DNA from: an uncultured Verrucomicrobiales bacterium
GTDB taxonomy: Bacteria; Verrucomicrobiota; Verrucomicrobiia; Verrucomicrobiales; Akkermansiaceae
Assembly: GCA_937934595.1 (NCBI GenBank)
Contig: CALGZA010000071.1
Span: 1-32,650, forward strand
DNA length: 32,650 nucleotides
Direction of reading: 5' to 3'
Shown here piece by piece: positions 1-8,101 of this stretch. Each line of letters opens with the position of its first letter. The stretch's first letter is position 1. A model generated the notes under the pieces. That model was not told where the DNA came from and did not search any database. It saw only the letters and a program-made list of their open reading frames with translations. The position numbers and the translations under genes are program-made.

Positions 1-99
1 GAGTATGAATTGTCTGTCGACGACGCGCGAGATGACGTGGTAGGTGGCGGATCTTTTATGTTGGTTGATCCAGGGTGCTAGTAGTCTTGCTTTAGCCAT
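1..99 (-). CDS. REP-associated-type (IS200-like, Y1) transposase, 5' part only
   Basis: Only the first 33 codons lie in the window and the rest is beyond the left edge. The reading frame opens at an ATG on the complement of 97-99 and contains YHVISRVVDRQF at residues 20-31, the opening signature of the REP-associated tyrosine transposase / IS200-like Y1 family common in PVC bacteria. In that family the HUH motif and catalytic tyrosine come later, so catalysis cannot be judged here. A 13-base perfect palindrome (124-136, TATTGA-A-TCAATA) lies upstream and could be an operator or chance. The assignment rests on this N-terminal motif. Whether the enzyme mobilises any repeat seen elsewhere in the window is unknown. 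Confidence 0.6.
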   Translation of the reverse strand, partial: MAKARLLAPWINQHKRSATYHVISRVVDRQFIL

Positions 100-221
100 G
101 GGTTGAGAATAGCAGGGTTGAGGTATTGAATCAATAGGAAATGTGTATAATTTGTCTGTCCACTTATGAGAAGATTCTAGGAGATCGCTTTGATTTCTTT
201 TATCACTGCCAGGACTTTAGT

Positions 222-494
222 TCATTTCCCTTCGGTCGAAAGATGGTCATATTGTTCGATGATATTCATTCTTTCTTTTGCATAACGACCTAGCATAGCT
301 AACTCCACGGAGAGAGCGATGATGAACGAAGATGTTGAGGTTATAATTACGTGAAACTTCGTATCTGAGAGGTTTTGCGCCATAACCCTGAGGGAAAGCA
401 GGTGGAAAAAAATGCTTTTAGTATAATCTACAAGCCAAAAAGTTAAAAAAGAAAATAGCCAAATTAGGTTGAAAATACCATAGCAATAACACAT
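222..494 (-). CDS. Small two-helix membrane protein, unknown function
   Basis: A 90-residue protein with two hydrophobic stretches, about residues 6-33 and 47-67, and a charged C-terminal end, so a small inner-membrane protein. The start is supported by an AGAGG Shine-Dalgarno-like sequence four bases before the ATG. The gene follows the sigma factor/membrane-protein pair on the same strand after a gap of under 50 bases and is probably cotranscribed with it. No family is recognised. It could be an accessory of the putative anti-sigma system or a holin-like protein, but nothing in the sequence decides this. Confidence 0.5.
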   Translation of the reverse strand: MCYCYGIFNLIWLFSFLTFWLVDYTKSIFFHLLSLRVMAQNLSDTKFHVIITSTSSFIIALSVELAMLGRYAKERMNIIEQYDHLSTEGK

Positions 495-541
495 TCAACC
501 TCTTTTTATGAGGCTAAGTGATGATTGCTTAAACTGCTCAA

Positions 542-886
542 TTATTTTGATAGTATTTCCAAAATTTTGGTATCGGAATATTTAGGCTTTTTGATGGGCT
601 CAAAGGTTAATAAAAGATTTTTATCATTTATGGCTATGAGTAATTTATCATCAATGTCCGTAGGTGTTACAGAGTGCTGATTTTTGCTGCTGCTTATTAG
701 GTTTTGATTATTAATTGTTTGAGTGTTGTTATCTGTTGATGTGAAAAAGTAAATGCTAGAAAATATCAGGAATAGCAAAATGGGAGCGGTGTATACTAGG
801 CGTGACTTTGCGCGACGAGTTTTTGCTGAATGCAGAAGCCTGTCAGATAAGATGTCCGTCATAAGCTTTTCATGATCTATGTTCAT
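542..886 (-). CDS. Single-pass membrane protein, putative anti-sigma factor
   Basis: A 114-residue protein with a charged cytoplasmic N-terminus of about 30 residues, one hydrophobic helix around residues 33-50 (APILLFLIFSSIYFF core) and a polar Ser/Asn/Thr-rich outer region. I chose the ATG at 886 because it overlaps the sigma factor stop codon as ATGA, the usual sign of translational coupling. A longer frame opening at 928 would overlap the sigma gene by 46 bases. Topology and position match the membrane anti-sigma factors that follow ECF sigma genes. No zinc-binding HxxxCxxC motif is visible in the short N-terminal part, so the anti-sigma role is inferred from context. Confidence 0.6.
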   Translation of the reverse strand: MNIDHEKLMTDILSDRLLHSAKTRRAKSRLVYTAPILLFLIFSSIYFFTSTDNNTQTINNQNLISSSKNQHSVTPTDIDDKLLIAINDKNLLLTFEPIKKPKYSDTKILEILSK

Positions 887-1440
887 TTCTTTAATTTCTG
901 CATGTGGTTGAATAATTTTTTTCGACATCGAGTAAGTCTGCTCTCGATGGCTTTTTCTGAAACGCTGAGTTGGGTTGCAATTTCACGAACTGATAAACGG
1001 TCGTTGTATTTTAGTTTTATCAGTAACTTTTCATTATCTCTTAGCATATTTAATGCATTATTCAAATGGTTATTTGGTAGTATTTTCAACTGTTCGTGGT
1101 CACTGTAATGTTTACTGAAACGCGTGATAAAGCCGAGAAAAGAATTACGGCGTCGGCCTTGATCAGCAACAGCAGACTTGGCCAAAACAGTTAACCAAGA
1201 CCACATTATTTCTTCTTCACTTAAAATGCGCATGTATTTTACAGCCCTGAGCAAGGTGTCTTGGACGATATCGTCAATAAGATGAGATTCACCATGCCAA
1301 GATTTAATGATGTATGCTCGAATTCTATGGTGATAGAGTTTAAAGAACTCTCGCCATGCTTCATCATGACCATGTGAGAGCGCAGTAGTGTATTTTCTAA
1401 AGTCACTACTGTTTTTTTTATTTATTAATTTTTTATCCAT
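883..1440 (-). CDS. ECF-type RNA polymerase sigma-70 family sigma factor
   Basis: A 185-residue sigma factor directing RNA polymerase to a dedicated promoter set. Region 2 spans about residues 16-90 (AWREFFKLYHHRIRAYI, then DDIVQDTLLRAVKYM and WSWLTVLAKSAVAD). Region 4 is a helix-turn-helix at about residues 130-180 (LLIKLKYNDRLSVREIATQL, then SEKAIESRLTRCRKKL). Size and domain order match the short sigma factors of the Rhodopirellula/Verrucomicrobium type. Its stop overlaps the next gene by four bases (ATGA), suggesting stoichiometric production with that membrane protein. A hairpin with a T/A tract lies in the 60 bases before the start. The regulon cannot be deduced from the window. Confidence 0.88.
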   Translation of the reverse strand: MDKKLINKKNSSDFRKYTTALSHGHDEAWREFFKLYHHRIRAYIIKSWHGESHLIDDIVQDTLLRAVKYMRILSEEEIMWSWLTVLAKSAVADQGRRRNSFLGFITRFSKHYSDHEQLKILPNNHLNNALNMLRDNEKLLIKLKYNDRLSVREIATQLSVSEKAIESRLTRCRKKLFNHMQKLKK

Positions 1441-1446
1441 TGAGCG

Positions 1447-1475
1447 AATAGACCTGAACTATGTCTATTTTTTTT
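1447..1475. terminator. Hairpin with T tract upstream of the sigma factor gene
   Basis: Arms AATAGAC (1447-1453) and GTCTATT (1463-1469) enclose a nine-base loop and are followed on the + strand by a T run, so the structure would terminate + strand transcription. On the minus strand, where all nearby genes lie, an A run precedes the hairpin, so it may instead act as a leader hairpin between the secreted paralogues and the sigma factor gene. Confidence 0.3.
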
Positions 1476-1499
1476 AAATAAGAACGGTTTGTTAAATAT

Positions 1500-1988
1500 C
1501 TAATTTGAGGTGATAGGTTCTCTTTTATATGCTCTGAATGCTTGATCGTTGAAGTCACCACCGCTGAATAGAATATCATTTTTTTTATCTTTGGTAGTTA
1601 CGAGCATGATGTTGAAGGATTCGGCATCATCGATAATTCCCTCTTTATTTTTTCTAAAGTAGACTACATGCGGGTTGCCTTTAATTTGGATCAGCAAAAA
1701 TGGGTATTTTTTTCCGTTTAAATTCATTGAACCGGCCATATACACTTCTTTATTTGCTAAGAGTGTTTTAAATTTTTTAGGGATCAGATCTCTAACAGAT
1801 TCATTAGATTTAAATATGATTACTTCTTTATTTGATCTTGATCTTAGTCTTTTAGTGATGTCATTATCTAATGTCCATTTGCCTTCTAGTCTTTTAGATA
1901 TTCTATTGTTTTTGGTTTTCTGGTTGATGGGTTTAAGAGAATTATCATTTGCTGCTCTTGAGAAAGCTTTATAGTAGTTTTTACCTTT
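1500..1988 (-). pseudogene. Second copy of the secreted paralogue, no start codon; in frame after the TGA of the first
   Basis: Read in the frame of the upstream gene, the sequence is open from the codon after its TGA (1989-1991) to the stop at 1500, about 162 codons. It repeats the neighbour's domain: KRLEGKW, then YMAGSMNLNGKKYPF and FNIMLVTTKDKKNDILF align with RLEGKW, YMAGFMNIDGEEYPF and MLVVAEKTQNDLLF. No ATG, GTG or TTG in a sensible place and no signal peptide precede the conserved part. The first in-frame ATG (1745) falls inside the domain. It is therefore either a decayed tandem duplicate or the second half of a two-domain protein broken by a nonsense codon. Readthrough of the TGA is possible but unsupported. 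Confidence 0.55.
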
Positions 1989-2444
1989 TCAATTATCACA
2001 AATAAATAGAAGGTCATTTTGTGTTTTTTCAGCTACTACAAGCATTGTGCTTACGTTAATTTTCATGTAATCATTTCCCTTTAGTTTATCAAAGCAAACT
2101 ATTGTGGGTATTCCGTTATGCTCTTGGAGTATGAAAGGATATTCTTCACCATCTATATTCATGAAACCAGCCATGTATGTAATTTTTTTACCATAGAATA
2201 GAGAATCTTTTTTGGAGATTTGCTTCAGCGCTTCTTCATCAGAGCGGAATGTTAAGATGATATTTTGTACAATTGTATTGTTTAATCTGTTATGTATTTG
2301 TTTATCTTCTATCCATTTACCTTCTAGTCTGCTAGAGACAATGTTTTGTTTGTCTTTTTGAATTTTGATTTGTGCTGGGCTTAATTGAGACATGACAATT
2401 AAGACTAGGAATGTTGAAATGATACTATTGCTGATGGTCTTCAT
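1989..2444 (-). CDS. Secreted lipocalin-like small protein, unknown function
   Basis: A 151-residue protein with a clear Sec signal peptide (hydrophobic residues about 8-22, MSQLSPAQ before likely cleavage near residue 24). The mature part has a GKW motif near its start, then alternating polar/hydrophobic segments (IILTFRSDEEA, YMAGFMNIDGEEYPFIL, IVCFDKLKG, MLVVAEKTQNDLLFI) that suggest a small beta-barrel of lipocalin-like type. That fold is a guess from pattern, not a recognised family. A degenerate second copy follows in the same frame. It shares strand and composition with the sigma factor cluster downstream and may be transcribed with it. Confidence 0.6.
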   Translation of the reverse strand: MKTISNSIISTFLVLIVMSQLSPAQIKIQKDKQNIVSSRLEGKWIEDKQIHNRLNNTIVQNIILTFRSDEEALKQISKKDSLFYGKKITYMAGFMNIDGEEYPFILQEHNGIPTIVCFDKLKGNDYMKINVSTMLVVAEKTQNDLLFICDN

Positions 2445-2829
2445 TTTGTAATTTTATGGTTAGGTTGTTAGTATGCTTTCAGATTGATATTTTTAGAGAT
2501 CAATCTGAGGCCTTCAACAATGATACACGTTATAAAGTCCGAAATCCTTCGTTAAGTTTTATGAATATGAGTATATTTTTTACTTTGGAGTATTTATTAT
2601 CTATTCTAATACACGGTTTTGGGTGGCATACTCATTAATAATGAGTGCATTACGGTGTGTATTTGCTGTGAGTGGACTTAAGTGAGAGGATTTCTTGGTG
2701 TGTTCTATTTTATGATGATGAAATAGTTTATTTGGGAAGATGTGTGATCACAATGAAATTAAGTGTGTAACCAAATTACAAAACCACCTTATTTATGATT
2801 ACAATATCGTTTTGTTACACACCTTTATT
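2445..2829. other. Divergent intergenic region with a small inverted repeat
   Basis: This 385-base AT-rich region separates the minus-strand secreted gene from the + strand gene starting at 2830 and should hold both promoters. The one clear structure is the inverted repeat ACTCATT-AAT-AATGAGT at 2630-2646, which could be an operator. A 60-codon open frame in the region has no homology cue or ribosome site and I do not call it a gene. Confidence 0.4.
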
Positions 2830-4758
2830 ATGAATAAAAATACCAGAATTATCAGCATTATAAGCCTTATAACTGCCGGCTCAATCTGCACATCGATTGC
2901 TCAGCGACCACCAGCAGCCCCCCAGCCAGCCAGAGACTCTAGGACTCACAGCCCCCAAGAAAACTCTGCATCCGTATTTGGCTCAGAAATCCCACAACTC
3001 GACTTCACGAACAAAACGTTCGAACACGGTGGCAAAACCCATAGCATGAGCGATAATCATATTGCTGGTCAATTCGAAGCCTATCTTTCAACAGACACAC
3101 TTTTAGAACAGGACGCTATAGAATACCGCAAAACCATCAGAGATATTCTCGACTTACTTGCTTATGATAAAACTGGAGGCTCCAAACTAAAATCCGCACA
3201 CAAGCTTTTAAGCAAAGCCGCCGAATACCCAGGAGATGCAAACATATGCGAATCACTCGCCAACGCAATCTTTTCAGCTCAACTTTCAAGCGAACACATC
3301 GGCAAAAGACGAGCACAAGCCAAAAAACTCAAAAAAGAACGTGCAAGACTCTACCGCAATCTCATGGTGCTTGGAGGTCACGAACAATTAAGTAAATCAG
3401 CTAAAGGGGCAAAGCCACAAGTAAGCGCTGAATCTAGCCATCTTAAAAAGAGTATAGCTGAAATCGAAGCGACACTCAAAGCCATAGAAATAAATGGCAT
3501 CATGGGACGTGTTCAATCTAAACTACACTTTCAATCGATGATTGTTCAGTTATTCGCTCAGCGCAGATTTCAGCACTGTATTATGGCTACTCGCTTTTAC
3601 ATGTTAATTTACAAAGATGGAGACGCCAAACTAGAACTTAAAAAGGGAGCTGACACAGAAAAAATCTTCTCTGAAACTCTGGGCGTCAACCCTACAATAA
3701 ACGGCATAGATGCGGCATCAGCAGAAATCATCAAAAAAGTAGAAACTCTAGTAAACTCATTTAACAACAATTTGAAAAAGAACAAAATCCATGCAGCATC
3801 AGAAAGGCTCATGGAAGCCTTCTTCATTGGAGAATTCCTTCCAGCACTTCACACTATCCCACTGAAAGACAAAGCTCCCATCCAGCAATATGTACAAGAC
3901 GCGAACGACTTGGTCAGAGTACTCGTAGCAAATGATCTAGAACGAGCTGAAACACTAAACCTTAGCCTTCAAAAACAAGCTTCAGATTATAACCCGTCAG
4001 AAGCGAAATCGTATATTGCAGGGAGAAAAAACGATTCAAAGTTCAACACTAGAGATGCTAAATTCGCCCTTCGCTTTATGATGAAAAGCAATAATGCAGA
4101 TGAAAGACGCACCGAGCAAGCCAGATTCAAAGCAGCCATGGCCCGAGCAGTCAAAGCATGGCCATCTAATCCAGAACTAGAATTACTCAATAAAGCAATT
4201 GATACGAAGTTCGATGAAGTGAGCATTTTAGACAATAAGCTCCTTGTAGCTCGAAAAGACTTTGACCGTTATGTCGAAACTAAATCTTGGGCAGCCGTCA
4301 TGAAAGATGAAAACCTCTCAAGATTCCTTGCCTCATTCCATTTGTCCACAGACATCGAAGACGTAGCTAGGGCTAACAAACTGAAACAAATCAAAGAGGA
4401 ATTTAGCTCTATGTTCGCTACTTTGAAAGAAGCTGAGACATACTACAAGAGAGGACATGTTCCAGCGGCTTGGGAGCTCGTTGACATTGCCATAAAAAAA
4501 CACAAAGACAGCATCGAGCTGGCTCAAGCTAAAGCACTGTATAGCGGTAAAGCTTCTAACTTCTCAAATACCATATCACAAGCTCAAGAACTCGAGAAGA
4601 AAGCACCCCAATCCGCTCACGCGCTGAGCTATTTCTTAAAGGCAGAAAAAATATACCCTAACAGCAAATACGCTAGAGAAGGAATTCAGCGTATTATTAG
4701 TGCCAAATTTAAACCTAACAGAGTAAACGCTGACCAAGAACTATCAGCGAACCACTAA
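2830..4758 (+). CDS. Secreted alpha-helical (TPR-like) protein, unknown function
   Basis: A 642-residue protein. I use the ATG at 2830, not the upstream one at 2740, because it places a good Sec signal peptide (hydrophobic residues about 6-24, SICTSIA before likely cleavage) at the N-terminus. A Pro/Ala-rich linker follows, then a long charged helical region with heptad-like, coiled-coil-prone parts (KRRAQAKKLKKERARLYRNL) and a C-terminal TPR-like stretch (ETYYKRGHVPAAWELVDIAI, ALSYFLKAEKIYPNSKYARE). It is probably a periplasmic or surface scaffold; no catalytic motif is seen. Its coding strand is A/C-rich, opposite to the G/T-rich + strand of the following 26 kb, suggesting inversion or acquisition. 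A mobile repeat copy begins at its stop codon. Confidence 0.75.
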   Translation: MNKNTRIISIISLITAGSICTSIAQRPPAAPQPARDSRTHSPQENSASVFGSEIPQLDFTNKTFEHGGKTHSMSDNHIAGQFEAYLSTDTLLEQDAIEYRKTIRDILDLLAYDKTGGSKLKSAHKLLSKAAEYPGDANICESLANAIFSAQLSSEHIGKRRAQAKKLKKERARLYRNLMVLGGHEQLSKSAKGAKPQVSAESSHLKKSIAEIEATLKAIEINGIMGRVQSKLHFQSMIVQLFAQRRFQHCIMATRFYMLIYKDGDAKLELKKGADTEKIFSETLGVNPTINGIDAASAEIIKKVETLVNSFNNNLKKNKIHAASERLMEAFFIGEFLPALHTIPLKDKAPIQQYVQDANDLVRVLVANDLERAETLNLSLQKQASDYNPSEAKSYIAGRKNDSKFNTRDAKFALRFMMKSNNADERRTEQARFKAAMARAVKAWPSNPELELLNKAIDTKFDEVSILDNKLLVARKDFDRYVETKSWAAVMKDENLSRFLASFHLSTDIEDVARANKLKQIKEEFSSMFATLKEAETYYKRGHVPAAWELVDIAIKKHKDSIELAQAKALYSGKASNFSNTISQAQELEKKAPQSAHALSYFLKAEKIYPNSKYAREGIQRIISAKFKPNRVNADQELSANH

Positions 4759-4964
4759 TACCATTTTCACAGTTATACTGGGTTGATAGTAGTTTCAATA
4801 TATTTGGAAACAGTAGCAGAGCTGATTTTTTGAAGTGCACAAGAATCTATCAAGATTAGCTTTGTTATTCATCAGTTGCAAAGTCCACTATGCGCTTTCC
4901 TCTTACCTTGTTACTCTTGCTATCTTGTTGTGCTATCAATTCTTTCTAACAGTTCAAATGGTAT
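4758..4964 (+). repeat. Dispersed TIR element, copy 1 (full length, 207 bp)
   Basis: This copy starts ATACCATTTTCACAGTTA and its right end, read on the other strand, is ATACCATTTGAACTGTTA: 15 of 18 positions agree, so the ends are terminal inverted repeats. The outermost TA on each side suggests a TA target, as in Tc1/mariner-IS630-like MITEs. It differs from copy 2 by scattered substitutions and one three-base gap. It begins one base inside the stop codon of the preceding gene. The element has no convincing gene. Confidence 0.75.
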
Positions 4965-4989
4965 AATCCAGAGATATAGCCTCCATCAG

Positions 4990-5049
4990 ACTCTCTACAC
5001 TATTCTCAGCGGCCTTTACAGAAACTGTCTGCCGCAGAATATGGAGAGT
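4990..5049. repeat. 60-nt imperfect palindrome between convergent genes
   Basis: Outer arms ACTCTC and GAGAGT, middle arms GCGGC and GCCGC, and an inner ACAG-AAA-CTGT hairpin nest inside one another, with a TATTCT/AGAATA segment between and small bulges. It lies right of repeat copy 1 and between two convergent genes, so it may be a bidirectional transcription stop or a REP-like palindrome. No T tract follows directly, and no second copy was found in the window. Confidence 0.4.
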
Positions 5050-5116
5050 TTGCGAGGTTATCTTCTTAATATTTGTAAGCGTGAGTGGATGTGGGTTTGG
5101 TAAGTGGTGTGGTTTT

Positions 5117-8101
5117 TTATGGGTATGTTTTGTTGAGCTCTTCTGGGGTGAATGCTGTTTGGCGGTTTTTGAGTTGCAGTCTTATTTTTTTGATGGTGTC
5201 TGATTTGACTGGGCCTTTGTTGTTGTTCCAGGCATGGCGGATGAATGTAGCGACATCGGCGAGATGTTGGTCATTGATTTGTGGTGCGTCTTTGAGTCCT
5301 GGCATTGCTGCTGCTGGGTTGTATTTTTTGCCGTTGACGGTGATGGGACCGATGAGTCCTTGGAGGAGGATGGCGGTAAGTTTTTCTTCTGATTCGTTGA
5401 CCCATTCGGAGTTTACGAGTGGTGGGCCGAGGTGTTCTAGTCCGTTTCCGTCTGGGCCGTGGCAAGCCATGCAGTTGGCGATGTAGAATGTTTCGCCTTT
5501 ATGGTATGATGCTCTGTGTGTTTTGTTAGATGGGGGTTTGAAGCTGGCGGCTGTTGTTTTTGGTGTAAGTGTGTGTTTGAGGTATTGTTTGAATTTGCTG
5601 TCTTTGAAGTTGTGTCCGAGGAGGTCGGAGAATTCTTGTTCGCGTTTGTGAAGGCTACTGATGGTGGCTTCTCTGATGTATGGCAGGTTGATGTTTTTGG
5701 TGAGGATTTTTTTGAGTATTGTGAGTGATTGTTTTGATGGGATGTGTCCGAGGCTGGCCGCGAGCTGTCTCTGGACGATGCCGCTGGGGTGTTCTGTTAG
5801 TTTTTGTAGGTTTGGTAGTAGGGTTATTGCGTCTGCTGGGGGGAGGAGTGTGGTGAGACGGATGGCGGATTCTAGGACGTATGGGTGGGTGGATTTTAGG
5901 GCGGCGGTGATGGCGGTTGGGTTGATTTCGCCTAGTCCTTCGAGTGTCCAGAGTGCGTGGATTTGGCCTAGTGGTTTGTTGTGGTTAGCGGCTAGTGCGT
6001 TGAGTTCTGGGGTGGTGGATGTGTCACCTGAGTCGATGATGAGTTGTTGTGCGGTGTCTCTGTGCCAGCCGTTTGGGTGTGCAAGGTGGGGTATGAGTTG
6101 TGGTGCTTTTTTGCCAAGCATGGTGGGTATTTTTCCGCGTGGGTTGTCCTGGTGTTTGATTCTGTATATTCTGCCGTGTCGTGGGTGGCTTTCGAGGTTT
6201 CTGTGTTTGATGTGTTGGCGTAGGTATTTGGTGAGGTAGTGTTTGTGCTGGATGATTCCGTGGTACATGTCTGTGATGTAGAGAGTTCCGTCTGGAGCGT
6301 TGAAGATGTTGACTGGGCGGAATCTTTCGTCAGTGGATGCGAGGAATTCTTTTTCTCCGAGGAGGTGTTCGCCCGATGTGATGCCGTTTTTGCGGTTGAT
6401 GTGGACTAAGCGGATGAGGTTGGCTGCTGGTTCACAGAAGAGGGCTGTGTCTTGGTATTCTTTAGGGAATTGGTCACCGCGGTAAACGACTGGGCCAGCT
6501 GCGCCGGTGGCTGCTCTTAGGAATCCGTCTTTGTCGATGGCGCCTTCACCGCCGCGGTTTACGCCTGGGGTCATATTAGCTGGGAATAGTTTGTCTCTGT
6601 AGGAGATGTTTTTGGTGTGTTTTCTGTGGAGGAGGTAGTTAGGGTTTTGGCGCAGGGTGTTAGGGAGGAGTTGGTCAGCTTTGATTCCGAACCAGTTTTC
6701 GTTGAAGTAGAGGCGTCCGTAGTTGTCTTGGTTGATTCCCCATTGGCCGCGGAATGTGGTGGTTTGCTTGGTCCATTTTCCGTTGATTTCTCTGTAGCGG
6801 GTGTCTGATTTTGCGTTATAGATCCAGTTGTCTAGTGCTCGGAATAGTCCGTTAGTGCGGTGTTCTACGTTTGCGTTTTGGGTGTAGTTTTCGTCGATGA
6901 GTGTCATTTTTCCTGCTTTGCCGTTGTTGTTTTCGACGAAGTAGAGTTTTTGGTGTCCGCCGTAGAGGATGCCGTTTTTGTAGAGTGCGATGGAGCGTGG
7001 CTGGTTGAGGTTGTCTAGGAATACGGAGGTTTTGTCGTAGAATCCGTCGTTGTTAGTGTCTTCGTGAATAGAGATTCGGCCGATGGGTTTGTCTTCGCCT
7101 GTTCCGTTGGCATCTGGCATGTAGGCGCGCATTTCGACGACCCACATTTTTCCGTCACCGTCGAATTGGAGTGCGAGTGGGTTCTGGACCATGGGCTCGT
7201 GGGTGACGGGTTTTATATTGAAGTCTTGGTGGAGTTGGAAGGATTTGAGCGCGGTTTTGGGGTCGAGTGCGGGTGATGGGGGGATTTTATCGAATGGGAC
7301 GACATAGGTGTAGCCTTTTTTCTTTGGTTTGTTTGGTTTAGGAACTTGTGGATCTAGGTTGAGGCGTTTGATCCAGACGTTACGGAATTTGACTTTGTTT
7401 TTGTGTCCTTGGAATTTGATGGGGAGTGGGTTAGGGCCTTCTTTTTTTCCTGCTCCTGTTTTGTTAGTGAGTTCGTAGTCGTTGTGGATGAGGATGCCGT
7501 TGTGTTTGACGCTAATTCTGGCGTTGGCTATTTTTTTGTTTCCGTTGAATCTGGCTGCCCGGAATGCGATGTCATATGTTTGCCATTGGCCTGCGGGTTT
7601 GGAGACGAGTTGGTCAGGTTTTTTTTGGCGGTAAAGGCTTCCTGCGTAGCTGGCTGTGTAGTCTTCTGGGGTTATTCCGTGTGAGTTGAGGATTTGTAGT
7701 TCATAGCGTTGTTGGATGTAGATTCCTGAGTTGCCATTTTGTTCTGGTGTGGCTCCTGGGACGTTGTTGACGTTGAATTCTACGTGCATTCTGAAGTCAT
7801 TGTATGTATTTGGGGTGATGAGGCTGTCCCAGAGTGGTGATGCGGTGAGGATGCTGTCTTTGAAGGTCCAGTTGTTTTTAAATTTTTTGTTTTCTGGAAT
7901 GAGGATGTGGCCTCTTTTACCGACGAGCTGGATGGCATCGTGGCTGCGTTTAAGGTTGAGTGCTTTTTTTGTTAGGCCGGCTGCTGATTGATCTAGTTCA
8001 GCGGCTTTGGTGCTGGCTGTTAGGGTGGTGCTAAATGATATTGCTACACAAATTGTAGCTGATTTTAGCCATTTTTTAGGTGTGTGAAGTAAGGTTTTCA
8101 T
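5117..8101 (-). CDS. Secreted DUF1080 / PVC-type dehydrogenase / HEAT / cytochrome c fusion
   Basis: A 994-residue exported protein: signal peptide about 1-33, DUF1080 (3-keto-disaccharide hydrolase, concanavalin-like) about 58-247 (NGNSGIYIQQRYELQILNS core), PVC-type membrane-bound dehydrogenase beta-propeller about 293-650 (QFDGDGKMWVVEMRAY, GGEGAIDKDGF), HEAT-like helices about 660-850, and a C-terminal cytochrome c domain with the haem site CMACH at 877-881 and a likely distal ligand Met933. The family is thought to oxidise sugars in the periplasm and pass electrons to a c-type cytochrome, and DUF1080 members cleave 3-keto-glycosides. Carrying hydrolase, dehydrogenase and haem in one chain would couple these steps. 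It is monocistronic. The exact substrate is unknown. Confidence 0.88.
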   Translation of the reverse strand: MKTLLHTPKKWLKSATICVAISFSTTLTASTKAAELDQSAAGLTKKALNLKRSHDAIQLVGKRGHILIPENKKFKNNWTFKDSILTASPLWDSLITPNTYNDFRMHVEFNVNNVPGATPEQNGNSGIYIQQRYELQILNSHGITPEDYTASYAGSLYRQKKPDQLVSKPAGQWQTYDIAFRAARFNGNKKIANARISVKHNGILIHNDYELTNKTGAGKKEGPNPLPIKFQGHKNKVKFRNVWIKRLNLDPQVPKPNKPKKKGYTYVVPFDKIPPSPALDPKTALKSFQLHQDFNIKPVTHEPMVQNPLALQFDGDGKMWVVEMRAYMPDANGTGEDKPIGRISIHEDTNNDGFYDKTSVFLDNLNQPRSIALYKNGILYGGHQKLYFVENNNGKAGKMTLIDENYTQNANVEHRTNGLFRALDNWIYNAKSDTRYREINGKWTKQTTTFRGQWGINQDNYGRLYFNENWFGIKADQLLPNTLRQNPNYLLHRKHTKNISYRDKLFPANMTPGVNRGGEGAIDKDGFLRAATGAAGPVVYRGDQFPKEYQDTALFCEPAANLIRLVHINRKNGITSGEHLLGEKEFLASTDERFRPVNIFNAPDGTLYITDMYHGIIQHKHYLTKYLRQHIKHRNLESHPRHGRIYRIKHQDNPRGKIPTMLGKKAPQLIPHLAHPNGWHRDTAQQLIIDSGDTSTTPELNALAANHNKPLGQIHALWTLEGLGEINPTAITAALKSTHPYVLESAIRLTTLLPPADAITLLPNLQKLTEHPSGIVQRQLAASLGHIPSKQSLTILKKILTKNINLPYIREATISSLHKREQEFSDLLGHNFKDSKFKQYLKHTLTPKTTAASFKPPSNKTHRASYHKGETFYIANCMACHGPDGNGLEHLGPPLVNSEWVNESEEKLTAILLQGLIGPITVNGKKYNPAAAMPGLKDAPQINDQHLADVATFIRHAWNNNKGPVKSDTIKKIRLQLKNRQTAFTPEELNKTYP

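Noticed and set aside
2456-2638. 60-codon + strand frame in the divergent intergenic region
   Set aside because: No ribosome site or recognisable feature, and it occupies the probable promoter region.
4876-5103. Open frame in repeat copy 1 encoding a Leu/Ser/Cys-rich peptide (FLLPCYSCYLVVLS) that recurs in copy 4
   Set aside because: The similarity follows from shared repeat DNA. The frame is lost in the internally deleted copy 3, has no ribosome site, and differs in start and end between copies.
5085-7991. Several long + strand frames opposite the DUF1080 fusion gene
   Set aside because: They are shadows permitted by the G/T-rich strand. The minus-strand frame has clear domains along its whole length.
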